A stretch of 64,000 nt of DNA from positions 62,001 to 126,000 of the forward strand of contig NZ_JASISU010000004.1 in NCBI RefSeq assembly GCF_030063285.1, in the 5' to 3' direction. Shown here piece after piece: positions 8,429-18,500 of the stretch. Under the pieces are notes generated by a model that was given only the letters and a program-made list of their open reading frames with translations, did no database searches and was not told the origin of the DNA. The first letter of the stretch is position 1; each line of letters opens with the position of its first letter. Origin of the DNA: Pseudarthrobacter sp. PS3-L1 (GTDB lineage: Bacteria > Actinomycetota > Actinomycetes > Actinomycetales > Micrococcaceae). The translations under genes and the position numbers were made by a program.

Positions 8429-9745
8429 TCAGCCTTCAGTCGTGGAGGTCGTGGAGGTCGTGGAGGTCGTGGAGGTCGTGGAGCCGCGCCGGAGCCTGGC
8501 CACAAATGCAGTGCGTCGCACACGGGTCCCTGGCTCACTGTTGGAGGTGAGCAAGTGTGCCACCACCATCTGGACCAGCGCCAGGACCAGCAGGAGGGAT
8601 AGCGGGAGTGTCCAGCCGCCAGTGGCGCTGTGCAGCAGACCCATACCAAAGGGCCCCGCTGTTGCCAAGAGATAGCCCGTGGACTGGGCCAGGGTAGACA
8701 GTGCCGTGGTTTCGGCAGTGCTGTTGCCGCTTCGGCTGATGACCATCATCACCAATGGGAAGATTCCTAGGCCAAAGCCCAGCAGGACAGCCGGGACGGC
8801 GGCCAGGTCAACCGGCAGGACCAGGAGGGCACTGACGCCGACGCTCATGATGCCGCTGGCCAGGTAGAAGGCAAGGCGGAGCATGCCGGGACGCGATCCC
8901 AGCGCAATGAGGATCATGCCAGCCGGAACGGAAACCAGTTGCATGAGTCCAAACATGACACCGCTGTCCGTGGCACTCATGCCCCTGTTGGTCAGGAGGT
9001 AGGGAAACCAGCTCAGGAGGGCGTACGCCAGGAGTGACTGAACCGCAAAAATTGCCGTGGTCAGCTTTCCGGTCCTTGTCCGCAGCAGGGGCCACGGTGA
9101 GATGCCGGCTCCACGTTGGTGGGTCCGGTGGCGGTGGGCGTGCAGTGCGACGGGAAGAAATCCTAGGCATGTGACGGTAGCCAGGATTCCAATGGCACCC
9201 AATGCCAGCGAAGGTGAGCCAAGGGCCTGGGCCATAGGAACGGCGATGACAGCGGAAACTGTGGCTCCGGTGGTCATCGTCACCGTGTAGACGCTGGTCA
9301 TCAATGCCGTGCGGTGGGCAAAGTGCTCCCGGATGAAGGAGGGCATTGCCACATTGCACACGGCGAGTCCTGACATTCCCACCACGGTTCCGGCGAGGAG
9401 CATCCCCGTTGCGGGTATGCCGCGGAGGAGGAGTCCGGCAGCCAGCAGTACCAGCGCACCCATGATCGCTTTTTCCAGGCCCAGCCGGCTGGTCAGCCAG
9501 GCCGTGGCTGCGCCAGCCACGGCGAAGCACAGCGTGGGAATGGAAGGAATGACCGAGGCCGTAAACGCGCCATATCCGAGCGTTTCCTGAAGATCGTGCA
9601 GCAGTGCCGAAGCGCCGGTGATCCCCGCGCGAAGATTCAGCCCAATCAGCACCAGGGCCACAACACTGACGACGACGACAGCACGCGAGCGTGGAGCTGG
9701 CGCCGTGGCGGTAGCGGGCGCGGCGGTGTGGAGGGAAGTAGCCAT
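8429..9745 (-). CDS. MFS transporter, CynX/NimT-like
   Basis: A 438-residue, 12-helix transporter. LIGLNLRAGITGASALLHDLQETLGYGAFTASVIPSIPTLCFAVAGAATAWLTSRLGLEKAIMGALVLLAAGLLLRG is characteristic of the CynX/NimT group (cyanate and nitroimidazole permeases). MPSFIREHFAHRTALMTSVYTVTMTTGATVSA and GNSTAETTALSTLAQSTGYLLATAGPFGMGLLHSATGGW support this. Substrates are small organic molecules but cannot be fixed here. The last residues are a (STT)5-type tail encoded by a perfect 9-bp tandem repeat and look dispensable. It is upstream of and co-directional with the GntR regulator. Confidence 0.86.
   Translation of the reverse strand: MATSLHTAAPATATAPAPRSRAVVVVSVVALVLIGLNLRAGITGASALLHDLQETLGYGAFTASVIPSIPTLCFAVAGAATAWLTSRLGLEKAIMGALVLLAAGLLLRGIPATGMLLAGTVVGMSGLAVCNVAMPSFIREHFAHRTALMTSVYTVTMTTGATVSAVIAVPMAQALGSPSLALGAIGILATVTCLGFLPVALHAHRHRTHQRGAGISPWPLLRTRTGKLTTAIFAVQSLLAYALLSWFPYLLTNRGMSATDSGVMFGLMQLVSVPAGMILIALGSRPGMLRLAFYLASGIMSVGVSALLVLPVDLAAVPAVLLGFGLGIFPLVMMVISRSGNSTAETTALSTLAQSTGYLLATAGPFGMGLLHSATGGWTLPLSLLLVLALVQMVVAHLLTSNSEPGTRVRRTAFVARLRRGSTTSTTSTTSTTSTTEG
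8439..8483. repeat. Five perfect copies of a 9-bp unit
   Basis: GTCGTGGAG is repeated five times head to tail without mismatch. In the coding (minus) strand it gives Ser-Thr-Thr repeats at the C-terminus of the MFS transporter. Because the unit is 9 bp, slippage would add or remove three residues without changing frame. Confidence 0.97.
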
Positions 9746-9777
9746 CCCTAGAGGTTAGACGTTAGATGTTTGCCAGG

Positions 9778-10545
9778 CTAGCTGCAGGTGCTTGAAGTGG
9801 GCAGGATCTCATGGGCGTGGCACTGGCGGGGAGCGCCCCAGCCGCTGCTCGAAAGGGCCGCAAGGTACCCGGGGAGCGCCGGCACGGAGTAGACGTCCCG
9901 GCCGTGGACCCTGGGTTCCTGTGGACACGTTGCGCGGAGGCTCCCTACGGGGCCCTTGCGCTCCGTGAGCGCTACGGCCGATGGCGCAACGGCAAGACCG
10001 ATGCCCGCTGACTTGAGGACAGCTTCCTTGGCTACCCAGTGGCGCATGCGGCCGACGATGTCTTCCTGAGGCAGGTCTGCAGCAGCCTTGGCCGTCAGCA
10101 CGTAGTCCTCAAAGCCCGCAAAGAGCTGTGCCGGAATCTGTTCCACGTCCACGCCAACAAACGCATCAACCGGACCAGCAGCTGCCATGGCCACACCGTG
10201 GCTGCGGGACAGGCTCAGTGATGCGCCAGCCAGGACCGGGCGTCCATGGTCCACGGAACCGCAACTGACGCAGTGTCGCGTGATTTCCAGGTAGGGCGCC
10301 GCGGAGGCCTCAAGCCCGAGCTGATGGGCTGCCATGAGCCTCAAGAGAACGTGGGAAGCGGCGTAGTCCAGGGCATCTTTGGGATGGTGGAACGCATCCC
10401 TGGCAGAGCGCTCTGCCGGTGTGAGGTAACTGCCCATGCCCCCCGAATCCGAACACGCCTTCTGCACATCTACCGAACGCAGGAGCACAAAGCCCACGCC
10501 CACGGGAGTTCCAACGCCATGACTACGGCCGGCGTCGGGACTCAT
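9778..10545 (-). CDS. 4'-phosphopantetheinyl transferase superfamily protein
   Basis: A 255-residue Sfp-type enzyme that attaches the phosphopantetheine arm of CoA to carrier domains. The two core motifs are present: FVGVDVEQI at 129-137 (Mg ligands D133 and E135) and WVAKEAVLKSAGIGL from 170 (E174, K178). SLSRSHGVAMAAA is the region before the first motif. The frame is open further upstream, but ATG at 10545 overlaps the TGA of the ABC permease as ATGA, so this start is preferred. As the last gene of the NRPS operon it very probably activates the three T domains of that NRPS. Confidence 0.9.
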   Translation of the reverse strand: MSPDAGRSHGVGTPVGVGFVLLRSVDVQKACSDSGGMGSYLTPAERSARDAFHHPKDALDYAASHVLLRLMAAHQLGLEASAAPYLEITRHCVSCGSVDHGRPVLAGASLSLSRSHGVAMAAAGPVDAFVGVDVEQIPAQLFAGFEDYVLTAKAAADLPQEDIVGRMRHWVAKEAVLKSAGIGLAVAPSAVALTERKGPVGSLRATCPQEPRVHGRDVYSVPALPGYLAALSSSGWGAPRQCHAHEILPTSSTCS

Positions 10546-11342
10546 CGCTTGCTGATCCTGCGGTACTGTGCGATCGCAAGGGGGGCAAAGACTACGATGA
10601 TGCCGATGCTGCACAGCAGCGCATAAAGGACGGCGTTATCTGCAGGCCAGCCGCCAGGAGCCACAAATCCCGCAGGCGCCGCGTTGCCGAAGAGCTCACG
10701 CGCTGCGGTGGCCACCGAGGTTACGGGGTTCCATTCGGCGATGGCCCGGAGCGGGCCGGGCAGGGTCGAGACGGAGACAAAGGCACCGGAGACAAAGGTG
10801 ACGGGGAAGAGCCAAACCAGTCCCAAGCTCTGGGCCACCTCGACGCTGCGGGCGGTCAGGGCGATGACTGCGCCGATCCAGGACACGGCAAAGGCGAACA
10901 AGAGCAGGACACCCACCGCAGCGAGAATCTCCAGGATGCCCGCACTGGTCCGCCAGCCCACGGCCAGTCCGCAGAGCAGCGTGACAACTATCGAAATGAC
11001 GCTTGTATAGAGGTCGGAGGTGGTTCGTCCCAGGATGACTGCGACGCGGGACATGGGGAGCGATCGGAACCTGTCGATCAGGCCGAGTTGCAGGTCCTTG
11101 GCCAGGTAGACGGCCGTGAAAGAGGCGTTGAACGTCAGGGTCTGGGCGAGTATCCCGCCAATCAGGAAGCTGCGGTACTGGTCTCCGCCGAGCGAGCCGC
11201 CAAAGACAAAACCAAGCAGCAGGACGAACATGACGGGCTGCACGATGCCTGTGACCAGCGCGCCGGGTGTTCGAAGGACGTTGAGGATGTTGCGGTGGGC
11301 AATGACGGAGCTGTCCCGCACTGCGGCTGAAATGACGCTCAT
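10542..11342 (-). CDS. ABC-2 type exporter permease, DrrB-like
   Basis: A 266-residue membrane protein with six predicted helices. HRNILNVLRTPGALVTGIVQPVMFVLLLGFVFGG at the N-terminus, then FLIGGILAQTLTFNASFTAVYLAKDLQLGLIDRFRSLPMSRVAVILGR and PLGLVWLFPVTFVSGAFVSVSTLPGPLRAIAEWNPVTSVATAARELFG-like segments are typical of DrrB/daunorubicin-type exporters. Its ATG overlaps the TGA of the upstream ATPase, and its own TGA overlaps the ATG of the phosphopantetheinyl transferase. It is probably the membrane half of the exporter for the NRPS product. Confidence 0.92.
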   Translation of the reverse strand: MSVISAAVRDSSVIAHRNILNVLRTPGALVTGIVQPVMFVLLLGFVFGGSLGGDQYRSFLIGGILAQTLTFNASFTAVYLAKDLQLGLIDRFRSLPMSRVAVILGRTTSDLYTSVISIVVTLLCGLAVGWRTSAGILEILAAVGVLLLFAFAVSWIGAVIALTARSVEVAQSLGLVWLFPVTFVSGAFVSVSTLPGPLRAIAEWNPVTSVATAARELFGNAAPAGFVAPGGWPADNAVLYALLCSIGIIVVFAPLAIAQYRRISKR

Positions 11343-12325
11343 GCGGGGACTCCTTCCATGCTGGTATCCGGGGTGCTCTGGGGGTTTGTTTTTGCTGTTC
11401 CGCCGGTGAGTTGGAGGAAAACATCATCCAGGGTGGGGCGGCGCAGCGAGGCTTCGGCCACGGGGAGCGAACGGGCGTCAAGCTCAGCCAGGACGCGCAC
11501 CAGCATCTGGTGCCCACCGGGAGCTGCAATCGAAACACTCAGTGCAGCGGGATCAACCTCTGGCGTGCCAAGGCCATCAGCAGCCAGTGCCAGGACTGCG
11601 GCGGCGGCCTGGAGATCAACGGCGTTGCGCACCGTGATGTCGATCCGTTCCGCGCCAGCGCCGTCCTTGAGTTCCGTGGCGGTTCCTTCGGCAATAACGC
11701 TGCCATGGTTGATAACGGCAATGTGATCCGCCAGTCGGTCCGCTTCCTCCAGGTACTGCGTTGTCAGCAGGACAGTGGTTCCGTCCGAGACGAGGCCCGA
11801 GATGACTTCCCACGTATCCAGGCGGCCGCGGGGGTCCAGGCCGGTGGTGGGCTCATCAAGAACCACCACCTTGGGCCGCGCCACGATTGCACCAGCAAGG
11901 TCCAGGCGGCGCCGCATGCCACCGGAAAAAGTGCCCGCGCGCTTGCCAGCAACGTCCGTGAGGCGAAAATTGGCCAGGAGTTCGTGTGCGCGGGCCGACG
12001 CGGTGCGACGGTTCATGCCGTAGAGGCGGCCCACCATGTGCAGATTCTCGAAAGCCGTCAGCTTCTCATCCACAGCGGCGTACTGCCCGGACAGCCCAAG
12101 GTTCCGGCGCACCAGGTCAGGATTATCCAGGACCGAGTGACCGGCCACCCAGGCATCCCCGGAATCCGGGGCCAGCAGGGTGGTGAGGACTTTGACAGTG
12201 GTGGTTTTCCCCGAGCCGTTCGGGCCGAGCAGCCCCAGGACGGTTCCCTCCGCCGCAGTGAGGGAGAGCCCGTCCAAGGCCGTGAAGGCACCATAGGTTT
12301 TGCGGACGTTCTCTACCTGGATCAC
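11339..12325 (-). CDS. ABC exporter ATP-binding protein, DrrA-like
   Basis: A 328-residue ATPase. It contains Walker A GPNGSGKTT at residues 34-42, ABC signature FSGGMRRRLDLA, Walker B VVVLDEPTTGLDP and the DrrA-type LTTQYLEEADRLADHIAVI block, with a C-terminal extension ending LRRPTLDDVFLQLTG. The frame stays open upstream to 12463, but GTG at 12325 overlaps the MbtH stop (GTGA) and starts the protein right at the ABC fold (MIQVENVRKTYGAF), so it is chosen. With the permease downstream it forms a DrrAB-type exporter, likely for the peptide made by the NRPS. Confidence 0.93.
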   Translation of the reverse strand: MIQVENVRKTYGAFTALDGLSLTAAEGTVLGLLGPNGSGKTTTVKVLTTLLAPDSGDAWVAGHSVLDNPDLVRRNLGLSGQYAAVDEKLTAFENLHMVGRLYGMNRRTASARAHELLANFRLTDVAGKRAGTFSGGMRRRLDLAGAIVARPKVVVLDEPTTGLDPRGRLDTWEVISGLVSDGTTVLLTTQYLEEADRLADHIAVINHGSVIAEGTATELKDGAGAERIDITVRNAVDLQAAAAVLALAADGLGTPEVDPAALSVSIAAPGGHQMLVRVLAELDARSLPVAEASLRRPTLDDVFLQLTGGTAKTNPQSTPDTSMEGVPA

Positions 12326-12534
12326 TGTGAGGCCGCAAGCTCGGCAACTTTTCGCGGAGCCATGTCGGTCCACGAGGAGGAGACGTACTCCAAGCATGCC
12401 TCGCGGCTGTCCGGTCCGAACATTGCTACCCAGCCTTTGGGAGCCGTGGCGAAAGAAGGCCACAGGGAGTGCTGCTGGTATTCGTTGACCAGAACGGAAA
12501 AGCTGGCTGAGGTGTCATCAAACGGATTCGTCAC
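12322..12534 (-). CDS. MbtH-like protein
   Basis: A 70-residue MbtH-family protein, the small partner that many adenylation domains need for folding or activity. It has MTNPFDD, VLVNEYQQHSLWPSFATAPKGW (family form N-x-E-x-Q-x-S-L-W-P-x-x-x-x-x-P-x-G-W) and CLEYVSSSWTDMAPRK. The usual EGQYSLWP is changed to YQQHSLWP. It starts at GTG. It lies 63 bases after the NRPS and overlaps the ABC ATPase by 4 bases. Confidence 0.96.
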   Translation of the reverse strand: MTNPFDDTSASFSVLVNEYQQHSLWPSFATAPKGWVAMFGPDSREACLEYVSSSWTDMAPRKVAELAASQ

Positions 12535-12597
12535 GGGGATGGTACCTTTCGGGTTGCTCTGGATTGTGGGCCCCCTCTGTTACCGGGGCGTTATAAG

Positions 12598-15500
12598 TCA
12601 TTCGGACTCAGTGCCCAGTTGGATTGCCAGCGACGGCATTATTACCGGGAGAGCTATGTCACTGAGCATCTGCGAGTGCCTGTCCGGAACGTCAACCTCA
12701 GTGACTGTCCCCGAGACATAAGGTGCCCAGGACTCTGCTCCAGGGGTGCCTGCGGGGACTGCCTTGGTTGCTCGGAACAGCAGCAGGTCCCCGGCGAAAA
12801 CAGCTGGTTCCTGGGTCCGAATGAGCCTGGCCAGTACCGGGAAGTTCTCCACCATCGCCTGCACGGAATCCAGCGGCACGGTGCCCAGCGGGTTGTGGTT
12901 TTCCCGCAGGATTTCCTGCGCGCGGACTGCATCCAGGGTTGCCGCCTCGGCAGCGTCCACCGAGTAACCCTGGGCATCCAGGTAGCTGGCCCACAGTGCG
13001 GCGCCGGTCCCGACGTCGTCGTTGTTTTCCTGTGTTCCGGGGAACGCATCCAGGATCGTCAGGGTGGCGACATCCTCGCCGAGTTCCTGCAGCCGGGTGG
13101 CCAGCCGGTGGACGAGGTGTCCGCCGAAGGACCAGCCCATGAGGTGGTAGGGCCCCGCCGGTTGAACGCTGCGGATTTGCTCGATGTACTGGTCCGCCAG
13201 TTCCGTCAGGGTCGTGGCGGTGATGGTGTGCGTGGCATTGGGTTCCATGCCAGGCATCTGCAGTCCAACCAGCGGCCGTTCAGGGTCCAGCGAGCCCAAC
13301 ATGGATGCGTAGCCCCAGCTGATGCCCGACGCTGGGTGGACGGCAAACAGGGGAGATTTCTTTCCCTTGCCGCGCAAGGTAAGTACCTGCCGGAGATCCG
13401 CGGCAGCGCTTTCATCAGCGCCCTGCGAGGCAACACGGAGTAGGTCTTCTACCGTAGGGGCACGGAAGAGGGACTGGACCTGCAGGGATGTGCCCAACGC
13501 GGTATTGATCTTTGCGATCAGGGGCTGCGCCAGGAACGAGTGCCCGCCCAGTTCAAAGAAGGATTCATCCACTCCTACCCGCTCCACCGACAGGACGTCG
13601 GCAAAGATGGCAGCCACTGTTTTCTCACGCGGGGACCGCGGAGGTTTGCCTGCAGCCCGGGGTGCGTCAGCCGCCGCCGGCAAGGCCTTGAGGTCTACCT
13701 TGCCGTGCGGGGTCAGGGGAATTTCTGCTAGAACCACGACGGCGGCCGGCACCATGTAGTCGGGCAGCATGGTCCGCAGGTGTGTCCGGACAGACTCGGC
13801 CAGCTCCGCAGCATGTCCCTCTTCGACTGCCGTGGAGGAGGCAGTATCTGTGGCATCAGGGACCACGTAGGCCAGCAGCCTGACATTGCCGTTCTTTTCT
13901 GTTACTGCCCGGACGACGGCGGACGCCACCCCCGGCGCGGACACGGCTGCCCGCTCAATCTCGCCAGGCTCAACGCGGAAGCCGCGGATCTTGAGCTGGT
14001 CATCATTGCGGCCCGCGAAGATCAGGCGGCCATCCTCATGGCGGGTCACCAGGTCCCCGGTCCGGTACATGCGCTCGCCGTTCGCGGCAAAAGGATCGGC
14101 GATGAACCGCTCCGCGGTCAGATCGGGCCTCCCGCGGTATCCGCGGGCCAGTTGGCGTCCGGCGATGTAGAGTTCACCGGCGGTGCCAGCCAGCACCGGA
14201 CGGAGCCGGGAATCCAGGACGTGCAGGCGTGTACCGGACGTTGGCGCACCCAGCACAGGAGTGGTCGAGTCGCTCACGCGTGCCACAACAGTGTCCACTG
14301 CAGCTTCGGTGGGGCCATACATGTTCCAGGTGGTCACTGATGATTTTGCCGCGAGTAGTTCCCACAGCTCAGCGTCGAACGCTTCACCGCCGAGGGCGAG
14401 GCTGAAGCTTTCCTGGTGGGTATTTTCCGTGGTGTCTGCGCTCTGGATGGTGCCTGGTTCCACCGGGCGGCTGCTCTTCTTGCTGCCGCCAGCATTGTCT
14501 TTTGCCGCAACGCCATCAAGGATCCGCATAAACGCCGGTTCCTTGAGGAGTTGCCGAACGTAGCCGGGTGTTGTTTCCCAGGCCGTGATGGAGTGATCGG
14601 CAAAGTAGGTCGCCAATGCTGCGGCATCGCGCCGCGTGGAATCGTCGATCATGTGCAGGCAGTGCCCGGCAATCAACCACAGGGTGGGGTCCCAGGACGC
14701 ATCGAAGCCAACTCCTGTGGTGTGGGCGACATTCCGGCGGATACCGGGGATGGTTGCTGAGGGATCAAACCCGGACAGGAGGGTCTCCCGGTGGGATGCG
14801 TAAAGAGCGGCCAGGGCGCCGTGGCTGATGTCGACACCCTTGGGCCTGCCCGTTGAACCGGACGTGAACATGACATAGGCGAGCTCCCGGTCTGCGGGCT
14901 GGCGATTGCGCAGCTCAGCCGCGACGTCAGTCCAGGCCATGGACTGTGAACTTCTGTGTCCGGTCTCGCCCGAGGGAGCCGAAACACCTGCCCGGGCCGC
15001 AGCAAGGAGGTCTTCGAGGAGCACAATCCGTGGAAGCGCGCTCTGAGCCGCCGCGCCTGCCGGGTCAGTAGCTTCCGGCTGCATTGTGGTGAGCAGCAGC
15101 TCCAGTCGGTCCTGCTGGGAGGCGGTGCTCAGGATGACCGGAGGCCGGGCATCCTCCAGGATGGCGATGATCCTGCTGTCCGGGTATTCGGTGTCGATCG
15201 GGTTGTAGACGCCAGCTCCGGCGATGACACCCAGCAGCGCCTGGACGGTCCCGCTGGAACGGGGCAGGAAGACCGAGACAACGTCTCCGTGACCCACTCC
15301 AGCATTGGCGAGCTCTACTGCAAGGCCCAGTGCGTCCTTCGCCAGTTCCCCGAAGGTGCGCTCCGCGCCGTCCGCGACAAGCGCCGTGGCTGCCGGCTGG
15401 GCGGCGACGGTGGCGGCAAAGGTGCTCAGGACGCCGTTATTGGCGGCTGTTGTCCCTTCTCCTGTGGTGCTGGAGGTTGAACCAGCAGTGCTTGCCGCGA

Positions 15501-18500
15501 GTGCCTCGGCCTCTGCCGGATCCACCATGACCAGGTCCGTGATGGGGGTGTCGGCGTTGGCCGTGCTGCGTTCCACGAAACGCACAAATGCGCTTATCAG
15601 CCGTTGGATGCTGGCTTCCTCAAACATCTCGCTGTTGTATTCGAGCGTCGCGGACAGCCCGGCTTGTGGCTCGGAGGCCCCAGCGGACGCCGCGGAACGT
15701 TCCACAGTGCCGGCAGGATCTTCCTGGACAGGAGCGGGACGGAACGTGAAGGAGAGGTCAAACTTGGCTTCGCCAGAGGCGGATTCGGGGACAGTCGTGA
15801 CCTGGACGCCGGGCAGCTCCGGGATCGCGGAGACGGTGCTGTCCACTGTGAGCATTGTCTGGAACAGCGGGTGGCGGCCCAGCTCACGCTCTGGATTGAG
15901 GACCTCGACCAGGCGTTCGAAGGGCACATCGTCATGATCGAAGGCGGCTAAGATCGAGCCTCGGGCACGGCCCACCAGGGTCCGCAGCGTGGGATCGCCG
16001 GCGGCACTGATCCGCAACGGGAGGGTGTTGACAAAAAATCCCACCAGCTCGGTCAGGGCAGGATCGGTCCGCCCAGCCGTGGGTGAACCAATGACCAGGT
16101 CGTCGCCTGCACCGCTGCGGTGCAGGAAACCAGCCAGGACAGCGTGCAGGGTCATGAAGACACTGGCGTTGGCGGACGCAGCTACCTTCTGGAGGGATAC
16201 CAGCGTCTCGGCGTCCAGCGTGAAGTGCTGCTGCCTGCCAGGCTGGCGGGCCTCACGTGGACGACGGTGGTCAGCAGGCAGCGCCATTTCCGCAGGAATT
16301 CCTGCGAGGGCTTCCTTCCAATGCTCAAGCTTGCTGCCGTGGGGGGCCGTGGACGCCCCAGCGGCATCACTGTCAGTGGAGCTGTCACCTGACCCCAGGG
16401 CCTGCTGCTGCCAGGTGCTGAAGTCCGCGTACTGCACGGCGAGGGGAGCCCTGTCGATCGCCTCGGCACCGGCCAGTGCCGCAGCGTAGGCCTCGGAGAG
16501 GTCGCGGGTCAGGGGGGCCAGGGATGCGCCATCGCTGGCAATGTGGTTGAGGACCAGGTGCAGAACCCAGGTGCCGGGTGTGTCGGTCCGACGGAGCAGG
16601 GTCGCGCGGAAGGGGAGTTCAGCGGTGAGGTCGAAACCGCGACCGGCACCGTCAGCGAGTTGCCGGGCTTCCTCCTCTGCCGAGCCCACAGGAATCACCC
16701 ACATCAGCCCCGTGGCGTGCTGTGCCGGGGAGATCTGCTGGTGCGGGATTCCCGCCGTGGCGGGGTAGGTGGTTCGCAGGATCTCGTGCCTGGCCAGGAG
16801 GGCATCAATGGCGGCGGACATGGCGTCCTCGTCGAGCTTGCCGGTGAGCCGGGCTGCCAGGGAGATGTTGTACTCCGAGGATCCTGGTTCCAGTTGGTTC
16901 AGGAACCACATCCGCTGCTGCGCGAAGGACAGGACCAGCTGGTCCGGACGGGCCGCCGAGGCAGTGCCCATCCAGTCAGCCAGGGCTGGAATGTCGGATC
17001 CGACGATCGTGGCATGGGTCAATCCGGAGTGCGCTGTGGAAACCTCCTGGCCCGTGGCCTCGGTATCCTGGCCCGCTGGCGTGGTGACTGCCGTCAGCAG
17101 TGCCGCTGGCGTGGGGCTGTCAAAAAGGGCCCGCAGGGGAAGGGCTGTGCCAAACGACTTGCGGATCTTGCCCATGATGGTGATAGCCAGGAGTGAATGG
17201 CCGCCGAGCAGGAAAAAGTCGTCGTCCATGGTGACAGTGTCCAGGTCCAGGACTTCGCCAAAGATACCTGCCATGACGTGTTCTTCGGGCGTCGAGGGTG
17301 GCACGCCGTTACCTGCTGCCGTGGCTGCAGAGGGCGCGGGCAGGGCCCTGCGGTCCAGCTTTCCGTGCGAGGTCAGGGGCAGTGCAGGAATGCTCATGAA
17401 CACTGCGGGCACCATATAGTCGGGCAGCTTTTCCGCAGCAGTCGTCCTCAGCTGCGCGGCATCAACGTCTCCCACAACGTAGGCGACGATCCGCTGGGCC
17501 GGATCTCCGTCAGGAATCGCCACCACGTGCTGGACCTGTGGATGGGCCGCCAGCGCAGCTTCGATTTCACCGAGTTCGATCCTGAAACCACGAACCTTGA
17601 CCTGGTCATCAGTGCGGGAAAGGAACTCCAGCACTCCGTTGGAATCGCGCCGAACGAGGTCGCCTGTGCGGTACATGCGGCTGCCGTCCCCGGCGAAGGG
17701 GTTGGCCACAAAACGGCTGGCTGTTTCACCGGGGCGCTGATCGTAGCCGCGTGCCATGCCGGCGCCCGCCAAGTACAGTTCACCGGGCACGCCGGCCGGA
17801 ACCGGTTGCAGGTAGGCATCCAGGACCATGGCAGCCGTGTTCCCTGCGGGGCGCCCGATGACGGGGCGGGACCCCACGATCGTGGCCATCACTGAATCAA
17901 CAGTGAATTCGGTAGGGCCGTAGAAGTTCAGCGCCTGGACGGCTGGCTCTGCGGCAAGGCGCTGCCAGAGCTCGCCGGATACTGCTTCGCCGCCCAGCGC
18001 CAGGATCAGCGGCTCGGTACGGGCACGGCTCAGGAGTCCACACTCCAGAAGGGCAGCCGCGTAGGACGGAGTGGTTTCCAGCACATCAATACCGTTGTCC
18101 AGGCAGTACTGTGCCAGGGATTCGGCGTCGGAGCGCACAGCATCGGACACCAAGTGCAGCTCCGCACCGGCCACCATCCACAGCATGGGATCCCAGGATG
18201 CATCAAAGCCCAGGCCGGCAATGTGGGCCACCCGCACGCGTTCGTTGCCACCCGCCGCAAATCGGGGCGCAAAGAGCGTGGCGTGGTGGTGGGCGTAGAG
18301 GTTGGCCAGGGCGCCGTGGGTTACGGCCACGCCCTTGGGCCGGCCCGTGGAACCGGAGGTGTACAGCACGTAGGCAAGATCCTCGGGGGCCGGAACAGCC
18401 GCGGGCACACCGGGGAGCCACCCTCCCACGGGTGTCGGTCCACCGGCAGCCAGCACCTCGCTGACGGTGCGGGAACGTGCTGCCGTGATACCGGCGTCGT

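Noticed and set aside
11411..12721. A 436-codon open frame on the + strand
   Set aside because: It lies opposite the ABC ATPase, MbtH and NRPS genes, its product has no family motif, and long opposite-strand frames are common in GC-rich coding DNA.
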